From: Eudromia elegans
Taxonomy: Eukaryota; Chordata; Aves; Tinamiformes; Tinamidae
NCBI GenBank assembly: GCA_003342815.1
Contig: PTEX01000131.1
Location: 1,449,640-1,513,639, forward strand
Reading direction: 5' to 3'
DNA: 64,000 nucleotides
The position numbers and the translations under genes were made by a program. How positions within the stretch are numbered: position 1 is the first letter of the stretch; every line of letters begins with the position of its first letter. Of the stretch, positions 34,930 to 47,050 are shown piece by piece. A model generated the notes under the pieces. The model saw only the letters and a program-made list of their open reading frames with translations. It did not search any database and was not told the DNA's origin.

Positions 34930-36960
34930 CCCATCTCTTCTTTTGCCAGTGCTGAGGAAGGACGGGAGCTAACTGAAGATGTCTGAGATGCTAACACAGT
35001 CATTGTGATTACAGTCAGAGAAATGAGCACACACCACATTAGAATGCTCATGCACATGTATTGGAAATGAAATTAGTATCAAAGAGTTGCTGACACGGTC
35101 TGAAACATACCTGAAGTTAATTGTACACATTTCCTATGCAAATATTCATGATTTAATTTTTCTAGAACATAAAATAAAAGAATATCATAGAGGCAATTGC
35201 TGCATATATCAAAACAGTTTCTCTGAAGTTCTTTTTTGGTGTTGTTTTCTTTATATTATCTCTATAAAAATTGTAATAAGTGTCTGCTACAGTACAAAGG
35301 GAGAAATCTCTTTCTTACTATTACAGATCCAAACTGTGACAAGGCAGCAGATTTGAGGAAATATACTACCTAGATCTGCAGTAATGACAGCAAAATATTC
35401 AGTGGTATCTGTTATAAAGAATTATTTTACCTAACCTTTGAGATATAAGTCAATCTTTAGTCATGACAATAAGAAACTGAACTGAAAGAGCATTTAGCAT
35501 TTGCTGATTAAGATTAGAGTATTTGAATTTTTTATTTATGTTGGAAGATCTTTTTTCTCTGAGTTATTTTCTCTTTCCTATCACTTATCTACCTGTGCTT
35601 CTATTAGGGATATCTTATAAAAATATTCTTATTAAATCTGACTCTTCCTTTTTTCTGTATTTTGCTCTTGCACAATTGTCTGCCTGTTCATTCTGCACTT
35701 CCTGTATGTGAAGTACAACTAGCTTTTCATGCAAAACCCACTCTCCAGTATTTAGGGACATTTTTTGATATTTTCAGGAATCCATTTCAGGAATCAGGAT
35801 TTTTTTTTTTTCAGGCTAAAGCCAAGCTCCCAGATTGAGTGTCCTCTGTAATGTAAGATTTATCTTTCTGGTTTTATTCAAAATCCTGAATCTCACCTTG
35901 AAGCTATCTTTTTTTCTGGTTTAGGAAAAAGCCTTGAGTGTGAGCCATGAAGTATTTTCTGGGATGTCCTCAAGGTCTGAGTGTTCATGACTCTCCTTTT
36001 TATTAGAAAGAAGACAATAAAGAAGTAAATGTCTGTTATATCTGTGGCTTATAGTTCCTAAGGATTCAATAAGTATTGAATCATGTCATAGCAGAAAACT
36101 GAAAATATGTTGCATTATTGTATTTTTATCTCCAACACTTTACAATTATTTTGTAGAGGTCAAGTTTCTTTTGGTTGAAAAGCATGGATTATGTTGAATG
36201 AAAGATTAGCCTCAAACAAAGCATTTTGTGAATTCATGTCAGCATTGCCGTATTGTTTTGTTGGAAAAGAATAATCCTCTAACCCTACAAATTTAGCTTT
36301 TGAAATCTGTTAAATTAATTTGCCCTCGTTCTTCAGTTCAAATATTTAATTTTGAAATTTAAAAGTGAAAAAGGGGAAATGAACAATTCTTTATTTTTGG
36401 ATCACAGTGACCATTTTGTAGTGACCCAGTACATTTCCAAAAATGTCAGCATTATGACCCTTGAATTTTAAAATATACCTGTAAGGGACCCAAACAATCA
36501 CTTGCTTTTCTTCAAGAAAGTGACAAAAAGTTATTTGTGCAGCTTTGCTTCTCTTCAGTGAAGATATATATGTGTGTGTGTATGTGTATTTTTTCAAGTT
36601 TATATTTGGTCTTTTTTTTGGTCCATTTTCTAACAACTCTTGCTTCTCAAGCCTAGAAAATCTGCCCAGACCAAGTAATTTCTACAAAATATGTATGCAC
36701 GCTATCACCTGAAACATATCTTATTCAGCTGATAATCTTGTATACAAGGACTGGTTTGAGGGTGAACTTCAAACTTCACCAGCAATTACTGTTCCAGGAT
36801 GCAAGTAGGTAGGAGAGCTGCTATTTCTTTGGCCATCTCTAAGTCTGTAGACCATTACATATTTTCTGAGCCTACAGTTACAACTTTCACTTACCCTTAA
36901 TGGGAACAAAACTGAATCTTTAATTTTGTTTCCCTTCTAGATGTCTGCATCTGTGAACAT
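34930..36960. other. AT-rich non-coding stretch, no gene recognised
   Basis: The longest frames (about 90 codons at 35087-35356 on the plus strand and 81 codons at 36391-36636 on the minus strand) are rich in I, F, K and Y as expected by chance. The imperfect direct repeat TTTCAGGAATC occurs twice near 35775-35800. A TA/TG repeat lies at 36.56 kb. Confidence 0.55.
36564..36588 (+). repeat. (TA)n(TG)n compound microsatellite
   Basis: ATATATATGTGTGTGTGTATGTGTA, an alternating purine-pyrimidine run with one phase change. Confidence 0.85.
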
Positions 36961-36978
36961 CATTTGTGCTTTCCTGAG

Positions 36979-37236
36979 TTAGTGCATCATGGAAACATCT
37001 CTGTTTCCACCAGCAATCCTGTCTAAGAGCTCTTCATCCATTTGCCTAGGATTTCCTGAAGGCTTAAATGGGCTATGACTGAGTAGCTGCATGTTTGGAA
37101 ATCTTGGGCAAATCTTCCCAAAACGCTTTTGCAATAATGTGTTAGGCTTACAGTCCTCAGGCATCACACAAAACATCTTACTGAAAGCAGTGAGAATGGC
37201 CAGAGAGACGTAAATGAACAGGAAGACCTTGACCAT
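36979..37236 (-). CDS. Candidate small secreted peptide precursor, 85 aa
   Basis: An ATG at 37234-37236 opens an 85-codon frame ending in TAA at 36979-36981. Residues 1-19 (MVKVFLFIYVSLAILTAFS) form a textbook signal-peptide pattern: a short basic n-region, a hydrophobic core and a small-residue end. The rest has cysteines at 23, 29 and 43, a dibasic KR at 37-38 that could be a proprotein-convertase site, and a charged C-terminal part ending GGNRDVSMMH. About half of the codons end in G or C, above the local background. I recognise no hormone family. Doubts: the -3 base of the start context is T, there is no visible promoter, and CA-GTAAGA just after the signal region matches a splice donor, so the frame may be only a first exon plus intron, or chance. 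Confidence 0.3.
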   Translation of the reverse strand: MVKVFLFIYVSLAILTAFSKMFCVMPEDCKPNTLLQKRFGKICPRFPNMQLLSHSPFKPSGNPRQMDEELLDRIAGGNRDVSMMH

Positions 37237-37259
37237 ACATTGGCAAATGTAACTCAACT

Positions 37260-39180
37260 GTCAAAGGGAAAACAATCCATGCCCTGGGAAGTATACCACT
37301 GCCAAGGGCCAAGAAAGTTGCTGTAGAAGAATCTGGCTATCCGAATGCAAGGCATTTCTTGGAGCTTTATCTTTAGCAAATAGTGAATCTTCAACAAAAA
37401 CTCAATCTAGTTTATGAAATGTTTTAGTTTGCTTTGTTTACTCAAGACAATACTGAAACTCAGGTCTATCTTTATGGTCATCTTTTCAGCTGTGTACATG
37501 TAGCTTTTGGAACTAGGTTTCCAAAGTGAAAGCTTTGGAACAGACAGCTCTATACTTGCAAAAATGAACGTCTGCTCTCAATGGGGTTTTTAATAGAAAG
37601 AGAAGAACCTGCAGATGCAGCTTAAGCAGATATTTGTTTATATTCTATGGAGATAATTACCTGATATCCTCCAGGCTTACGTGCAATCTGTAATAATAAT
37701 TAAAATACTTGCACAAAAATATAAATTACCCTCCAGGGTTGTGGAGCAGATTCAGGACGCTACTTTGATTTCATTATTTTCATATTAAACCCAAAATGCT
37801 CCACTAACAGGAGTAAAGATTTTTGCCCAATTTACTGTTGTTTGGAAAATTTCCACTGAAGTTGAGCCTTAAAAGACAAATCAATGCTTACAATAATGGA
37901 AATGTTTAGATTTAATTTGCTCATATTCCTAGCAATATAAAATACTTTTTATTTTAAAAGTCATCTTGAAGATGTTTTTCTTGATTAAACTCCAATTTCT
38001 GTCGTTTTATAACCTCCTTCTTATCTCTCCAAATTTTCCATTAAGCATTTCTCCATTTTTCCTGTGTTGATATTTTTTTTCCTGGGAAGATTACGTATGC
38101 ATGGAAATTAGACAAACATTAAGTTATGAAAAAAATTTAATCCTCTCACTAATATTACTAGACCCTTGGGCACAGTACATGTTGGTGAGATTAAGGCTCT
38201 GGCATAAGAAAGCTGGAAAGGGACTTCAGAATCCAGTCCAATATTCTTAATATCTCCAGTTGCTTTCTAGGCAGCTTCAGTTGAATTTCTTTTATTTTGC
38301 TACTTGCAGTTGCGAATTTATAAGACATATTCTTTCACTTATGAGCTGAAATCTCCAAAAGCTATCCCAATTCTGAGAGTTTTTTTTAGTACAGTCTATA
38401 GACTCTATGATACACAGCAATGATGCAAACAGAGAGCAAAAATATCTATTGCATTCATTCATTTTTGAATACTTAGTGTTCAATGATAACCAATAATCAA
38501 GTAAACAAAATAAAAATAAACTCACCCTTTGCAATTGAAAAGGACTATTCATCAGTTCATTCATCAGTTGTGAAGCTTGGTTTTGTTCCTCCCAGAGAGA
38601 TTAGTTAGAGTCCAACTGTAAAATGTTTTTAAAATACAAAGGTAAAAGAAAAGAATATTTTGATATTGTTTTAAATGTACACCAAAATGCAGATTTTGCA
38701 CTCTCTGAGGCTACGTAGCAGTTATTAAACTTTTTGTGGTATGGAATGGAGTTACTCTTCCAGAACACACAGACAGATCCAAGGAGGCCCCCATGATCAG
38801 TCTGACAAGATTTCTGGATGGAGGGAAGGATATATTTAAGTAGCAGAAATGTGGTAACCTTGCTTAGGATTGTTTCTGTGTTTTATATTACTGTTACGCG
38901 TGAATATAACTCATTCATTTTTATGATCACATAAGGTAAGAAGGTAGTATTTCTCCATTTTTTAAAAGGTTGAAAGTATAACACAGAATGACCAAGACAA
39001 ATCCATCCATTCCTATCGGATGGGAGATATTTCAGTTTGCCAAGAGCTTTAGTTCTTTAAATAGATGTTTTTCTGGAAAATATTTACCACTTTCCACTGC
39101 TTCGGTACTATTATTTTTTGGCCTTTACAATACGTATAATTCTCAGAAAAGGAACTGTCCTACTGCACTCGAGAGAAAAG
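37260..39180. other. AT-rich non-coding stretch, no gene recognised
   Basis: No frame or repeat family is supported. A 35-base segment near 38207-38240 (GCTGGAAAGGGACTTCAG then CCAGTCCAAT) is faintly like the CR1 tail core but is too short to call. Confidence 0.55.
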
Positions 39181-39184
39181 GAAT

Positions 39185-39212
39185 CTGTAACACTAGGCCC
39201 TGTAACACTAGG
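39185..39212 (+). repeat. 15-bp tandem duplication
   Basis: CTGTAACACTAGG occurs at 39185-39197 and again at 39200-39212, separated by CC, giving a period of 15 with perfect copies. It is a recent small tandem duplication that preserves reading frame, though no convincing gene overlaps it. Confidence 0.9.
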
Positions 39213-39324
39213 ATGTGCAAGGCTGATGCTTAACACGCAAGGTTTAATAATCTATTTCAGTGATTCACTTTTTCCTCCATTTTTCCCTCTAGTGATTCAC
39301 GTTTTCCTCCAGCTTACACAAGAT

Positions 39325-39545
39325 CAGGACCGTCGTTTCAAGGTGTCAGGAGAGCTGAAGGTCTCGAAAGGAACCGCTGATGCAGGAGGAAGGGGGGTAA
39401 CCTTTGGTGCAGGTAACGGCGCGTAGCGCCCGTCTACATAACACACATGAAGTGGCAGCTACCCCGCGCTGTCTGTTCTGTCGTTGGGGGCTGTATAGAG
39501 CTGCTGTAGTGCAGCCCAGCTAGGGGTTCTGAACGCTTGCATAGC
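39325..39545. promoter_or_regulatory. CpG cluster, candidate promoter or enhancer
   Basis: About 13 CpGs occur in roughly 215 bases, including a dense AACGGCGCGTAGCGCCCGTC core near 39415-39434 and CCCCGCGCTG near 39464. The flanks are AT-rich and CpG-poor. The core contains GGCGC followed closely by GCGCC, a small interrupted inverted repeat. A plus-strand frame ends in the core at about 39426 but carries no recognisable domain. CpG retention suggests a hypomethylated regulatory element. Which gene it serves cannot be judged from here. Confidence 0.4.
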
Positions 39546-39559
39546 CCTTCCTTTCAAGG

Positions 39560-41900
39560 ACAGCAAAACTTTCTTGTTCAAAAGAGCTGAATCATTTCTT
39601 TTGGCTGTGGCTAGCACCACAATCAGTTAGCACCGTTATATACTAAAGCACAGGATTTCTTGCAGTTATGGAGCAATTAGGATTGCAGATCAGTATGCAA
39701 TATGCTATGGTAAAAATGTATTTATGTATTAAACTTCCTTGGCATTTAAAATTTTTACATACAAAATTTTTACAGAATAGCTCTCCTTCAAAAATAATAA
39801 GTTGAAAAATATGCAATTTCCAGTAATGGCTGATTGATTAGAGTAAAAGTCATCTGAGGAGAGGTGCAGAAAGTAAAGTATGCAAATTTGTTGTATAACA
39901 GAGAACAAACTCGATTTTCAGCAAATCCCTTATTGGTCAGTAAGCTGCTGATCATGGTAAAGTCTGGCTATATATTAGTATTTAATTATCCTTGACTGAG
40001 CTGCAGCTCCAAACTTAACAGGTATAACCACCATGTGCTAACTAAAAGCATATGTCATTTTGGAAAAAAACACAGAAATGAATGGAAACAGTGAAACGTT
40101 TTCCCACACTCTGTCCGGTCATGTTTCCGACAGCCATGATTCAGGAGCACAACAGATTTTCATTATACTCTAACAGGATTTCTTTACTAAATGGATTGTT
40201 TGATTGATTGTGACCGAGATAGAAAAACTGCACAGCAGAAATTTTCACAAACAAACAAACAAAGAAACAAATAACCAAAAAACCCTGCCAGCTGTGGGTG
40301 TCCTGAATGGTTTGGAAGGTTATTCTCAAGCCCAGATCCCATCTCTTTTGCACAGGAATAATAACTGGCTGTGTGCACTTAGGAGTTAATGCTGTCCTGA
40401 GGTTCTTCAGCGTTTTGGTGTGGCCCGGACCTGCAGCTTGCTGCAGCTTCCCAAGGCTCAGCGTGGCACCTGCAGCTCACAGCCGTCACCCTGACTGTCT
40501 GCTGCGGTGACAAGCTGAGATGGGCGCCCAAACTGCGTCATAGTTCTGCCCTTCACTGCAGGGCTTCTTTTTAAGTATCTTACTCAGCTATGGAAGTTCT
40601 CTATAATTGATACAGCAAATTTTCACATGTTTACTTGATCAACCAATTTAAGCTCTTTCTGAAGTTTCTGAGGATCAGAAAATCCTGAGAAGGTGCATGA
40701 AAGTCTCTAAAGATGTGATTCTTATGATGAAATATAGATTCCTGTATAAGATCCAGCTGTCTATGTTTCCATCTCAGTCAGCAGAGAAAAGAGGCACTAG
40801 GAGTTAAATTCTTTCTTCCTATAGGGCTACAACAGTGCAGATAAATCACACTATAGAAAGGGCAGTTGCACTGATGACTGTACAAGGAGGTTTGCATGAG
40901 CAGTTAGGAAGCAGACATGCAAATCTTCTCCTTAGTGTTTAAAATAGATCTTTATGTAGAGTAAGTCTTTTTGAGTTGGAAGCAGATGAAGAAACACAAC
41001 TGAACAAATAATTTAAGCTCAACAAGCTAGTACTTTTGATGGGACTTTGTTTCATTGGAAATTTTCTGACTAGCCCTACACAAACTCTTTTCCGACAGCT
41101 ATTGCTCCCTATAAGAGGAACCCTTCCAACAGTAGCTCTCTTGGTGTCTCCCTTCAAACTTGGAGAGTTGTCCTACTTGTTCTTTAAGGTGTAATGCCTC
41201 CTCTAAGCCAGGCCCTTTGTTCTTTCAAATGGTCTTCTGTCCATTCCTTAGCGTGTAAACATGCAAGACAGTTGGTGTCTCAGACCTCAGTGTGTAATTA
41301 TGATGATGTCTGCTCCTTTCATATTTCATCCCAGTCTATGATTGGCCTTAGCGTCAGAGGTGATGTTCCTCTGCAGAGGTTTTACTGGCTTTGCACCTTG
41401 GGAAAGGGGTAAGAGAGATGGAGATTTTATTTTTATATTGTTGAAATGAGTTCTAGATAAGGGCAGGGCACTTTGCAGATATTACTGAGTAACATGGAAG
41501 TGGTGTCACGTCAGGTTTCCCCCTTCTGATTTCATTCCATAATGTCAAACCTTGCAGGGGCCTGGTATTTATCTCCTCAGAATAATTAACTTTCTGAAAT
41601 AAATTTATCATAAACTAATCGGGGAAATATCTTAATAAAATTTACTTGCCTGTCTTTCTTGAGGAAAACTAATCATGAAGAATGAGCTTGGGGGATATTA
41701 GAGTCTGGTCTCTTCCAGACTCAAAATCATATATGGGGAGGGAACATTTGAACATGGGATTTGTTTTAGCTTCCCCAGATTGCTCAATATAGAACAGCCT
41801 GACAGTTATGTGGGCATTTAGGTTGTCATCATCCTGTGATCAGGCAAGGGAGCTTTATATATAGGGCACAGAACTATGTTTTTACATCCCACTGTGCATA
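39560..41900. other. Non-coding stretch, no gene recognised
   Basis: A moderately GC-rich pocket at 40400-40560 and several 60-70 codon frames are present, none with recognisable content. Two perfect octamers (ATGCAAAT) occur near 39885 and 40917, within chance expectation. A CAAA repeat lies at 40.25 kb. Confidence 0.55.
40247..40272 (+). repeat. (ACAA)n repeat
   Basis: Tetranucleotide ACAA/CAAA units in a row, degenerating into AAAGAAACAAATAACC. On the minus strand it is a TTTG run. Confidence 0.8.
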
Positions 41901-42013
41901 GGGATAACTTGTCTGGAAGCCTTATTTACCGTGTGTAATATTTCCACCAAGGCTGCTCTGCAAGTTGCGTTTACGTGTTCCATAAGCAGAAAATATTCTT
42001 TTTTCAAGAGTGT

Positions 42014-42034
42014 AAAAAAAAAAAAAAAAAAAAA
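42014..42034 (+). repeat. A21 homopolymer
   Basis: Twenty-one A residues, followed by GAAGCAGG. There is no polyadenylation signal or gene-like sequence upstream to mark it as a retrocopy tail. A minus-strand open frame of about 200 codons (41922-42536) reads through it as a phenylalanine run. Confidence 0.9.
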
Positions 42035-42059
42035 GAAGCAGGAAACTCATGTGCTCCTT

Positions 42060-42180
42060 GTGCAGCGTTTGCGAGGCACCGTTTTGTGGGGTTGCCCTGA
42101 AGCCGCAATGTGATAAGGCGAATAAACACAATTTCTGGCCGCTTCGCGCACGGGTTGCCCTAGTAACAGCAGCGTAGTGC
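42060..42180. promoter_or_regulatory. CpG cluster with consensus RFX X-box, candidate promoter
   Basis: Ten CpGs lie between about 42065 and 42174 in otherwise CpG-poor DNA. Inside, GTTGCC-CT-AGTAAC at 42154-42167 matches the RFX X-box consensus (GTNRCC, 0-3 spacer, RGYAAC) at every defined position, with a two-base spacer. RFX X-boxes are typical of promoters of ciliary genes and of some testis and immune genes. The minus strand is open across the whole region, but the translation shows no known domain and has a TTG rather than ATG start. I infer an unannotated promoter, possibly of a non-coding or cilia-linked transcript. A distal RFX-bound enhancer is equally possible. Confidence 0.4.
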
Positions 42181-42539
42181 AGCTCAAGGGTGCTAATATC
42201 CTTAAAGGGAAGCTGGAAGGAAACAGATGGACAGTGATTGCCACCGCTTGGAACAATTAGACCAGGAGCTTGCGAGGTCCCGAGAATACTGCCCTCAATA
42301 ACTTCAAAATTCGTGTTGCAAACGGAGCAGCATTTCAAGTGTGCCCATTCAAGGTCTCTGCCATTGTGTGTGTGGATTTGTTTGCCTGCCTTCTGGGGAG
42401 GAAGGATCTGACTCCTCTGTCCTTTTTCAGGAGGCAAATGTTGGTAGCTCCACTCTGTTCTTGGTGTTTTCCTCACTAGCAATCGGTCAATAGTGATGTA
42501 TGAAAAAAGGGAGATAATATCCAAAATATCGGCCAATCC

Positions 42540-45500
42540 AGAATAAAAAAAGTCTTCTTTAAGCTAGCTACACGAAAACAAAGAGAAGACAAAAAAAGAA
42601 AATAAGATTGTGTTACTACTACAAAGACTTTACAATATGAGCAGGGACAAGGAAAAAATCTGATACTCAGAACTTTGATAGTTTTGTAGCAGGTAAGCTC
42701 TTTTCTAGATAAAAGCTGCTGTACTTTGTACGAGGAAAATATCTGTCCTGGAAAGAAGCAGGGATAACTTTTGTAAATATTATGCTTACTGACTTCTACA
42801 GGATAACTCCATTATTAAAATTTGATTTATTCTAGATGGATTCCAAAGCAAGTGAAAATAAAGTTAGTGCTAATATTTCTAGCATTTTAAGTTTTAAGAG
42901 AAGAATTGTTTTTGTTTCTTAAAGGCAGGTAGTAAAAATTCCAGGCAGAGTGAAAATGTTAAATATTCTACACAATTTGAAGCAAAGAAGTCACTAAATT
43001 CAAATTTACTAGTAAGAAAGCAGAGCTCGTGTGATGCAAAAATGCTCGTATTCCTAAGAGCTTATAACTCTTCTCAGATGTGCAAACGCATCTTAGTAGG
43101 AATCACACACAGATCAGAAGAGCAGAGTTGCAGTTCTTTTGTTGGATCCAAATCATTTAAAGGAGAGGTCTCTTACTCCAAGGTAAGTGGCACCTGAACA
43201 GGGCCACGTCTTGTAGGTGTTTCCCATAAAAACACAGCCCGGTGCCCAGCTTGGCAGCAATGATCGACGTCCGTCCTCTGCACAGCAGTGGTGAAAACCA
43301 GGTTTCACTGCTAAGGAAGTCTGAGACATGGTTTTAAACATGAAGATTTGGCTTAGATTTTTTTTTTTCCTTTGTTTTATAGTTTCCCCAGTATTTAGAA
43401 ATTAATAGAATGAGTTTATTTTGGCACTGCCAATTTACTTCCTTTAATTTACAGTTAACATGACATGATCTCCCAGAGAGCTTTTTTGAGGAACATGAGA
43501 AGCATGTATTATAAAGAGAAGGAAACTCTTCAAAGAACCTAGCTGAAATAAAATGCCACTACATGAAATTTAACTGAGCAACGGTCATTTTTTTTTTAAA
43601 TGAAATAAGTTGACCGTCCTTGAAATTCCCTGCTGAGCATGTGTCGGGAGCAAAGCTGTTTTGTAGGTGGCTTTCTACCATTTGTTGTATTCATTTGATA
43701 TAGATATTTGATATCTTCCTATGAAGATCAAGGTGAAAGAGAACTTCTGTGGAGATTGCTGTGCAATTTAAGATGGTTATAGAAAGATAGTTATCCTTAA
43801 AGTCAGAGTGATTTTAGAGCAGGTCTCTCTGGCTTCTGGTAATGCTGTGCAGTAGTAGCTGTACCTTTTGTTTTCTCAGCCCTTTCTATTTCTGGTTACG
43901 TTAGTATAACTCTGATTTAAAGAGCTGGTGACAGATGGCAGTAGAACCACAAGTGCTCAAGAGGCTGATCTCCTTCAAATGTCTATATCGTGTGAAAATC
44001 AACCCTTCGTTCTGTTCCTGCTGTACTTGGGACCATTAGGCTTTACTGCAACAAAGATAATCCCATCTGCTATGCAAACGTGAATTCTGAGTGTTGGCAA
44101 CTCGTTCATGTGTCTACAGTGATATTAGTAAGACTCCACTGCTGATAATGAACCAGAAAATCAATAGTTTTTGTACCAGCAGCAGGAATGTATGTCTAAT
44201 GGGAGACTATAGCTAGGCAGTCAGCCTCGGTAAAAAGTCTGAAAACAGAAACATATATGGCATAATAGTAAGCTGTTTCAGAATAATATATTATATACTG
44301 TCATTTGTACACCTTTGAGAAACAAAGATCTTTGTTAGCTAGTACTTATTAAAAAAAAAAAGCATATAAGCACTATAAAGAATGTCAGAAGCAAGTTACA
44401 TCCATTGTCAAATTCCTCCTGAAATATCTTTAAAAGAAGCTTTGGATTTCAGAATTCATGAAGGAATATAAAGCATTAACAAAATTCCCATGAGAATATC
44501 AAAATGGTTCTGCAGCAAAGAATTCAAACCCCAACTAACATATATTCTCCCTTTTATTTCATGATCTTTATTATAATCTCCAATATTTTCCATCGTTCCC
44601 TGTCTCCTTGCATACTTTCTGATAATAATTTCAGAAATTGATTTTATCTTTATTATAATAAAAATGATTCTGAAGGAAAGGATTCAGATTCTCTGTTACA
44701 TACCTTCTTACATATACTTTTATTTATATGTATAAGTGTGTGTTCATGTGTGTGTACATGTATATTTTCAAATACACCTACAGTCTCTTCCTTTTGGAGC
44801 GTAAGCTTTTTGTAGGCAGACATAGAAACATTTTTCTACTCTCTAAAGGAATATCATGGATTTGTGGATGGCAAGGTCGATAAGTATCACTGTTTCATCT
44901 TCTCTGCCTTCTGATATTTAAAGAAAGACTTGATTTCTGCTAAAAAGTACAAACCATAACTCTGAAAATGGACATTCATCTTTTTACAATGATATCTAAT
45001 CCCAATTTAAAGTCTTATTACAAGGAATTCGCATTTGAGAGAACTTGGTGGCTTATTCGTTAATCTGGCCTACTACAATATCTCTAATTACATAAATGCA
45101 TTAATTTTACAGAAAAGCGTCGTAGATTATTTTGACATTTTTCAGCTTCATGATATTATGTTACCCTAGAGGGTTGATGTAGTGATATGCAGCTTTTCAG
45201 TTCAGAAAACTCAGACATCTTTTCATCAATAAAAATTGGCACATTATTGGTACATTGGTACACAGTCCCTTTAGAAGGTAGTTTGACTATTCCAACCATA
45301 TATATTCAAACTACAGAAAATGCCTTTGGAATTGCTTTGCAGAGAGATTGTATTGTTTCTTTCTGACTTTATTAATGGCTATATTATAGATAAGACTTAA
45401 CTTAGGCATATACAAGAATCTGCTTAACCTTGTTTTTATGCTAAAGAGTATATTATACTTAATTCAGATACTCCTGAACTTTGATGTATCTATGGAAGAA

Positions 45501-46840
45501 AAAAACAAAAAAAGAAACAAAAAAATTTTATAATAATGATATTTTTCTGAAGCCACAAGGTATTTTTCAACTGTGATCTTATATAAGTTAGGTTTAGGTT
45601 TCATTATGTAATAATGCAATTACTAATTTATTCTGCAAGAAGTAATGATATCAATATTAATTCTCTGCTGCAAAACTTCTGTCTCAGATCCTCAGCTTCT
45701 ACAACCACATTATGCAGATATCTTCTGGACTGCTCTAGAGCTGCATTAATGTAAGTGATGACAAAAAAATTAAATAAAAGTATTTTTCATATGATGTATT
45801 TAGAATACTCAGTTTAAAAAGCCATATTAAGTGTGGCAAATAAGAAATGAAATATTTTATGTGCAAGTTTGTATTCAAAGAAATTCTATTTCATTTGGTA
45901 GCAAGTCTGAGTTTAATTTGAGGTTAAATGCTGCTTTGATATTAAGAATTATTTGAGTCAGGCCAGCTGAGATGGTGAAGACTTGGTAAATATTTGCAAG
46001 ATATTTCCTAATTCTAATAAACTTTATTATATGCCCTGACCAGGATCGTTAATTTTCATTTTGTATATTGATTCAGTGAAAAATTGCAGGTTATTTGCAA
46101 AAGGACGCTCAGCACAAACACAGCTGATTTATAAGCTATAGAAATATGAATTCCTACAAATTGCAAGAGTGGAAAACCTGATAAGACCTCTGGCTCTTCA
46201 GTCATAAATCCTGTGCATATACCAGATTTGCCCTCCCCTTTGCCCTGCCAAAGCAGAACTGGAGGGAATGAGCCTGGTAATACTCACCAGGGAAAGACTG
46301 ATGGTAACTAATCCTGGCTGTATCAGTAGTCTCTGGAAGGGATGAATAACTAGTCAAAACTGAGCGAACGATGAATGTTTTCAAAACAAACCCCAGGAAT
46401 TAGCTCAGCCTGGATGTTTTCAGGCTGTCTCTAAAGCCTGTGCTCTTTGGAATCTTTTGCTTGGTTGGGTTTTGCTTATATCAGTTTCAGTCGACAGCAT
46501 TAAATCATAATCTGATTTCATGAGGTACAGGCATATGGTGCAAAACTTCTGCTTCGCAACAGAGCAGAAATAGCAAGATCTGCCCTTCAGTGGTTTGACT
46601 GATCTCTTGTGATCCAGTAAGGCTGCAAATGGGGATTGAGACAATTTGTGTTTTACCACAGGTGACAAAAAAAAGAAAAAGAAAAAGCTTTACATCTTAT
46701 GCGTTTTTCAGATCTTATGTAGCCTCCAGCAAAACCAAGAGCATGGTTTCTGGAATTCTGAATATAATGAATTTTCAATGGCAAAAAGTTCAAAACAATC
46801 AACAAGGTAGTCATACCTGAAAAACAAACCCTTGAAGTTT
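42540..46840. other. AT-rich non-coding stretch, no gene recognised
   Basis: Frames are short and unremarkable. There is a TG/TA-rich compound repeat at 44.72-44.77 kb, A-rich runs with interspersed C or G near 45.49 and 46.67 kb, and no CpG cluster, RNA gene or transposon ends that I can identify. Confidence 0.55.
44723..44766 (+). repeat. TG/TA-rich compound microsatellite
   Basis: Alternating purine-pyrimidine units (TATATG, GTGTGTG, ATGTGTGTGTACATGTATA) with a few interruptions. Confidence 0.75.
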
Positions 46841-46849
46841 AATGTTTGT

Positions 46850-47050
46850 TTGGAAGTCGATGAATCAGAAGCTCAGTACGTTTAAATGTGATCTGCTTTA
46901 AGGTGCCAATCTTTTATTTGTCCTTTAGGTTCTTCACAATGCGCTTCTCGGTTTAATCAGTCAAGCACTATCGAATGATGCTACCGGAGGAATTCATAGT
47001 TGGTATTCTTGGTTTAAATGATCCCAGTAGACAATTACGATTCGCCCTCA
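46850..47050. promoter_or_regulatory. CpG-retaining, motif-dense block, candidate conserved element
   Basis: Eight CpGs are kept in about 190 bases of only moderate G+C (46858, 46879, 46942, 46949, 46972, 46985, 47038 and 47043). They sit inside motif-like strings such as ACTATCGAATGATGC, ATGCGCTTCTCGGTTTAATC and ACAATTACGATTCGCC. Low-complexity runs, common on both sides, are absent. No coding frame spans it. CpG retention without high G+C is a usual mark of constrained regulatory DNA, so I propose an enhancer-type element. Evidence is indirect. Confidence 0.3.

Noticed and set aside
38205..38240. Possible second CR1 tail fragment
   Set aside because: Similarity to the TGGAAGGGACCT core is limited to about 30 bases with no further match on either side.
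39118..39426. Plus-strand frame of 102 codons
   Set aside because: No domain, ends within the CpG core, and includes the 15-bp tandem duplication. Nothing beyond length supports it.
8939..40921. Perfect octamers (ATTTGCAT/ATGCAAAT) at about eight places
   Set aside because: In AT-rich DNA several are expected in 64 kb by chance, and they are not clustered.
42014..42034. A21 as a retrocopy poly(A) tail
   Set aside because: No AATAAA-type signal at the right distance and no protein-like frame upstream.
41922..42536. Long minus-strand open frame of about 204 codons
   Set aside because: It starts with TTG, reads through the A21 tract as a phenylalanine run and crosses a CpG-rich segment where stops are rare. 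No domain is recognised, so I kept the CpG/X-box call and not a CDS.
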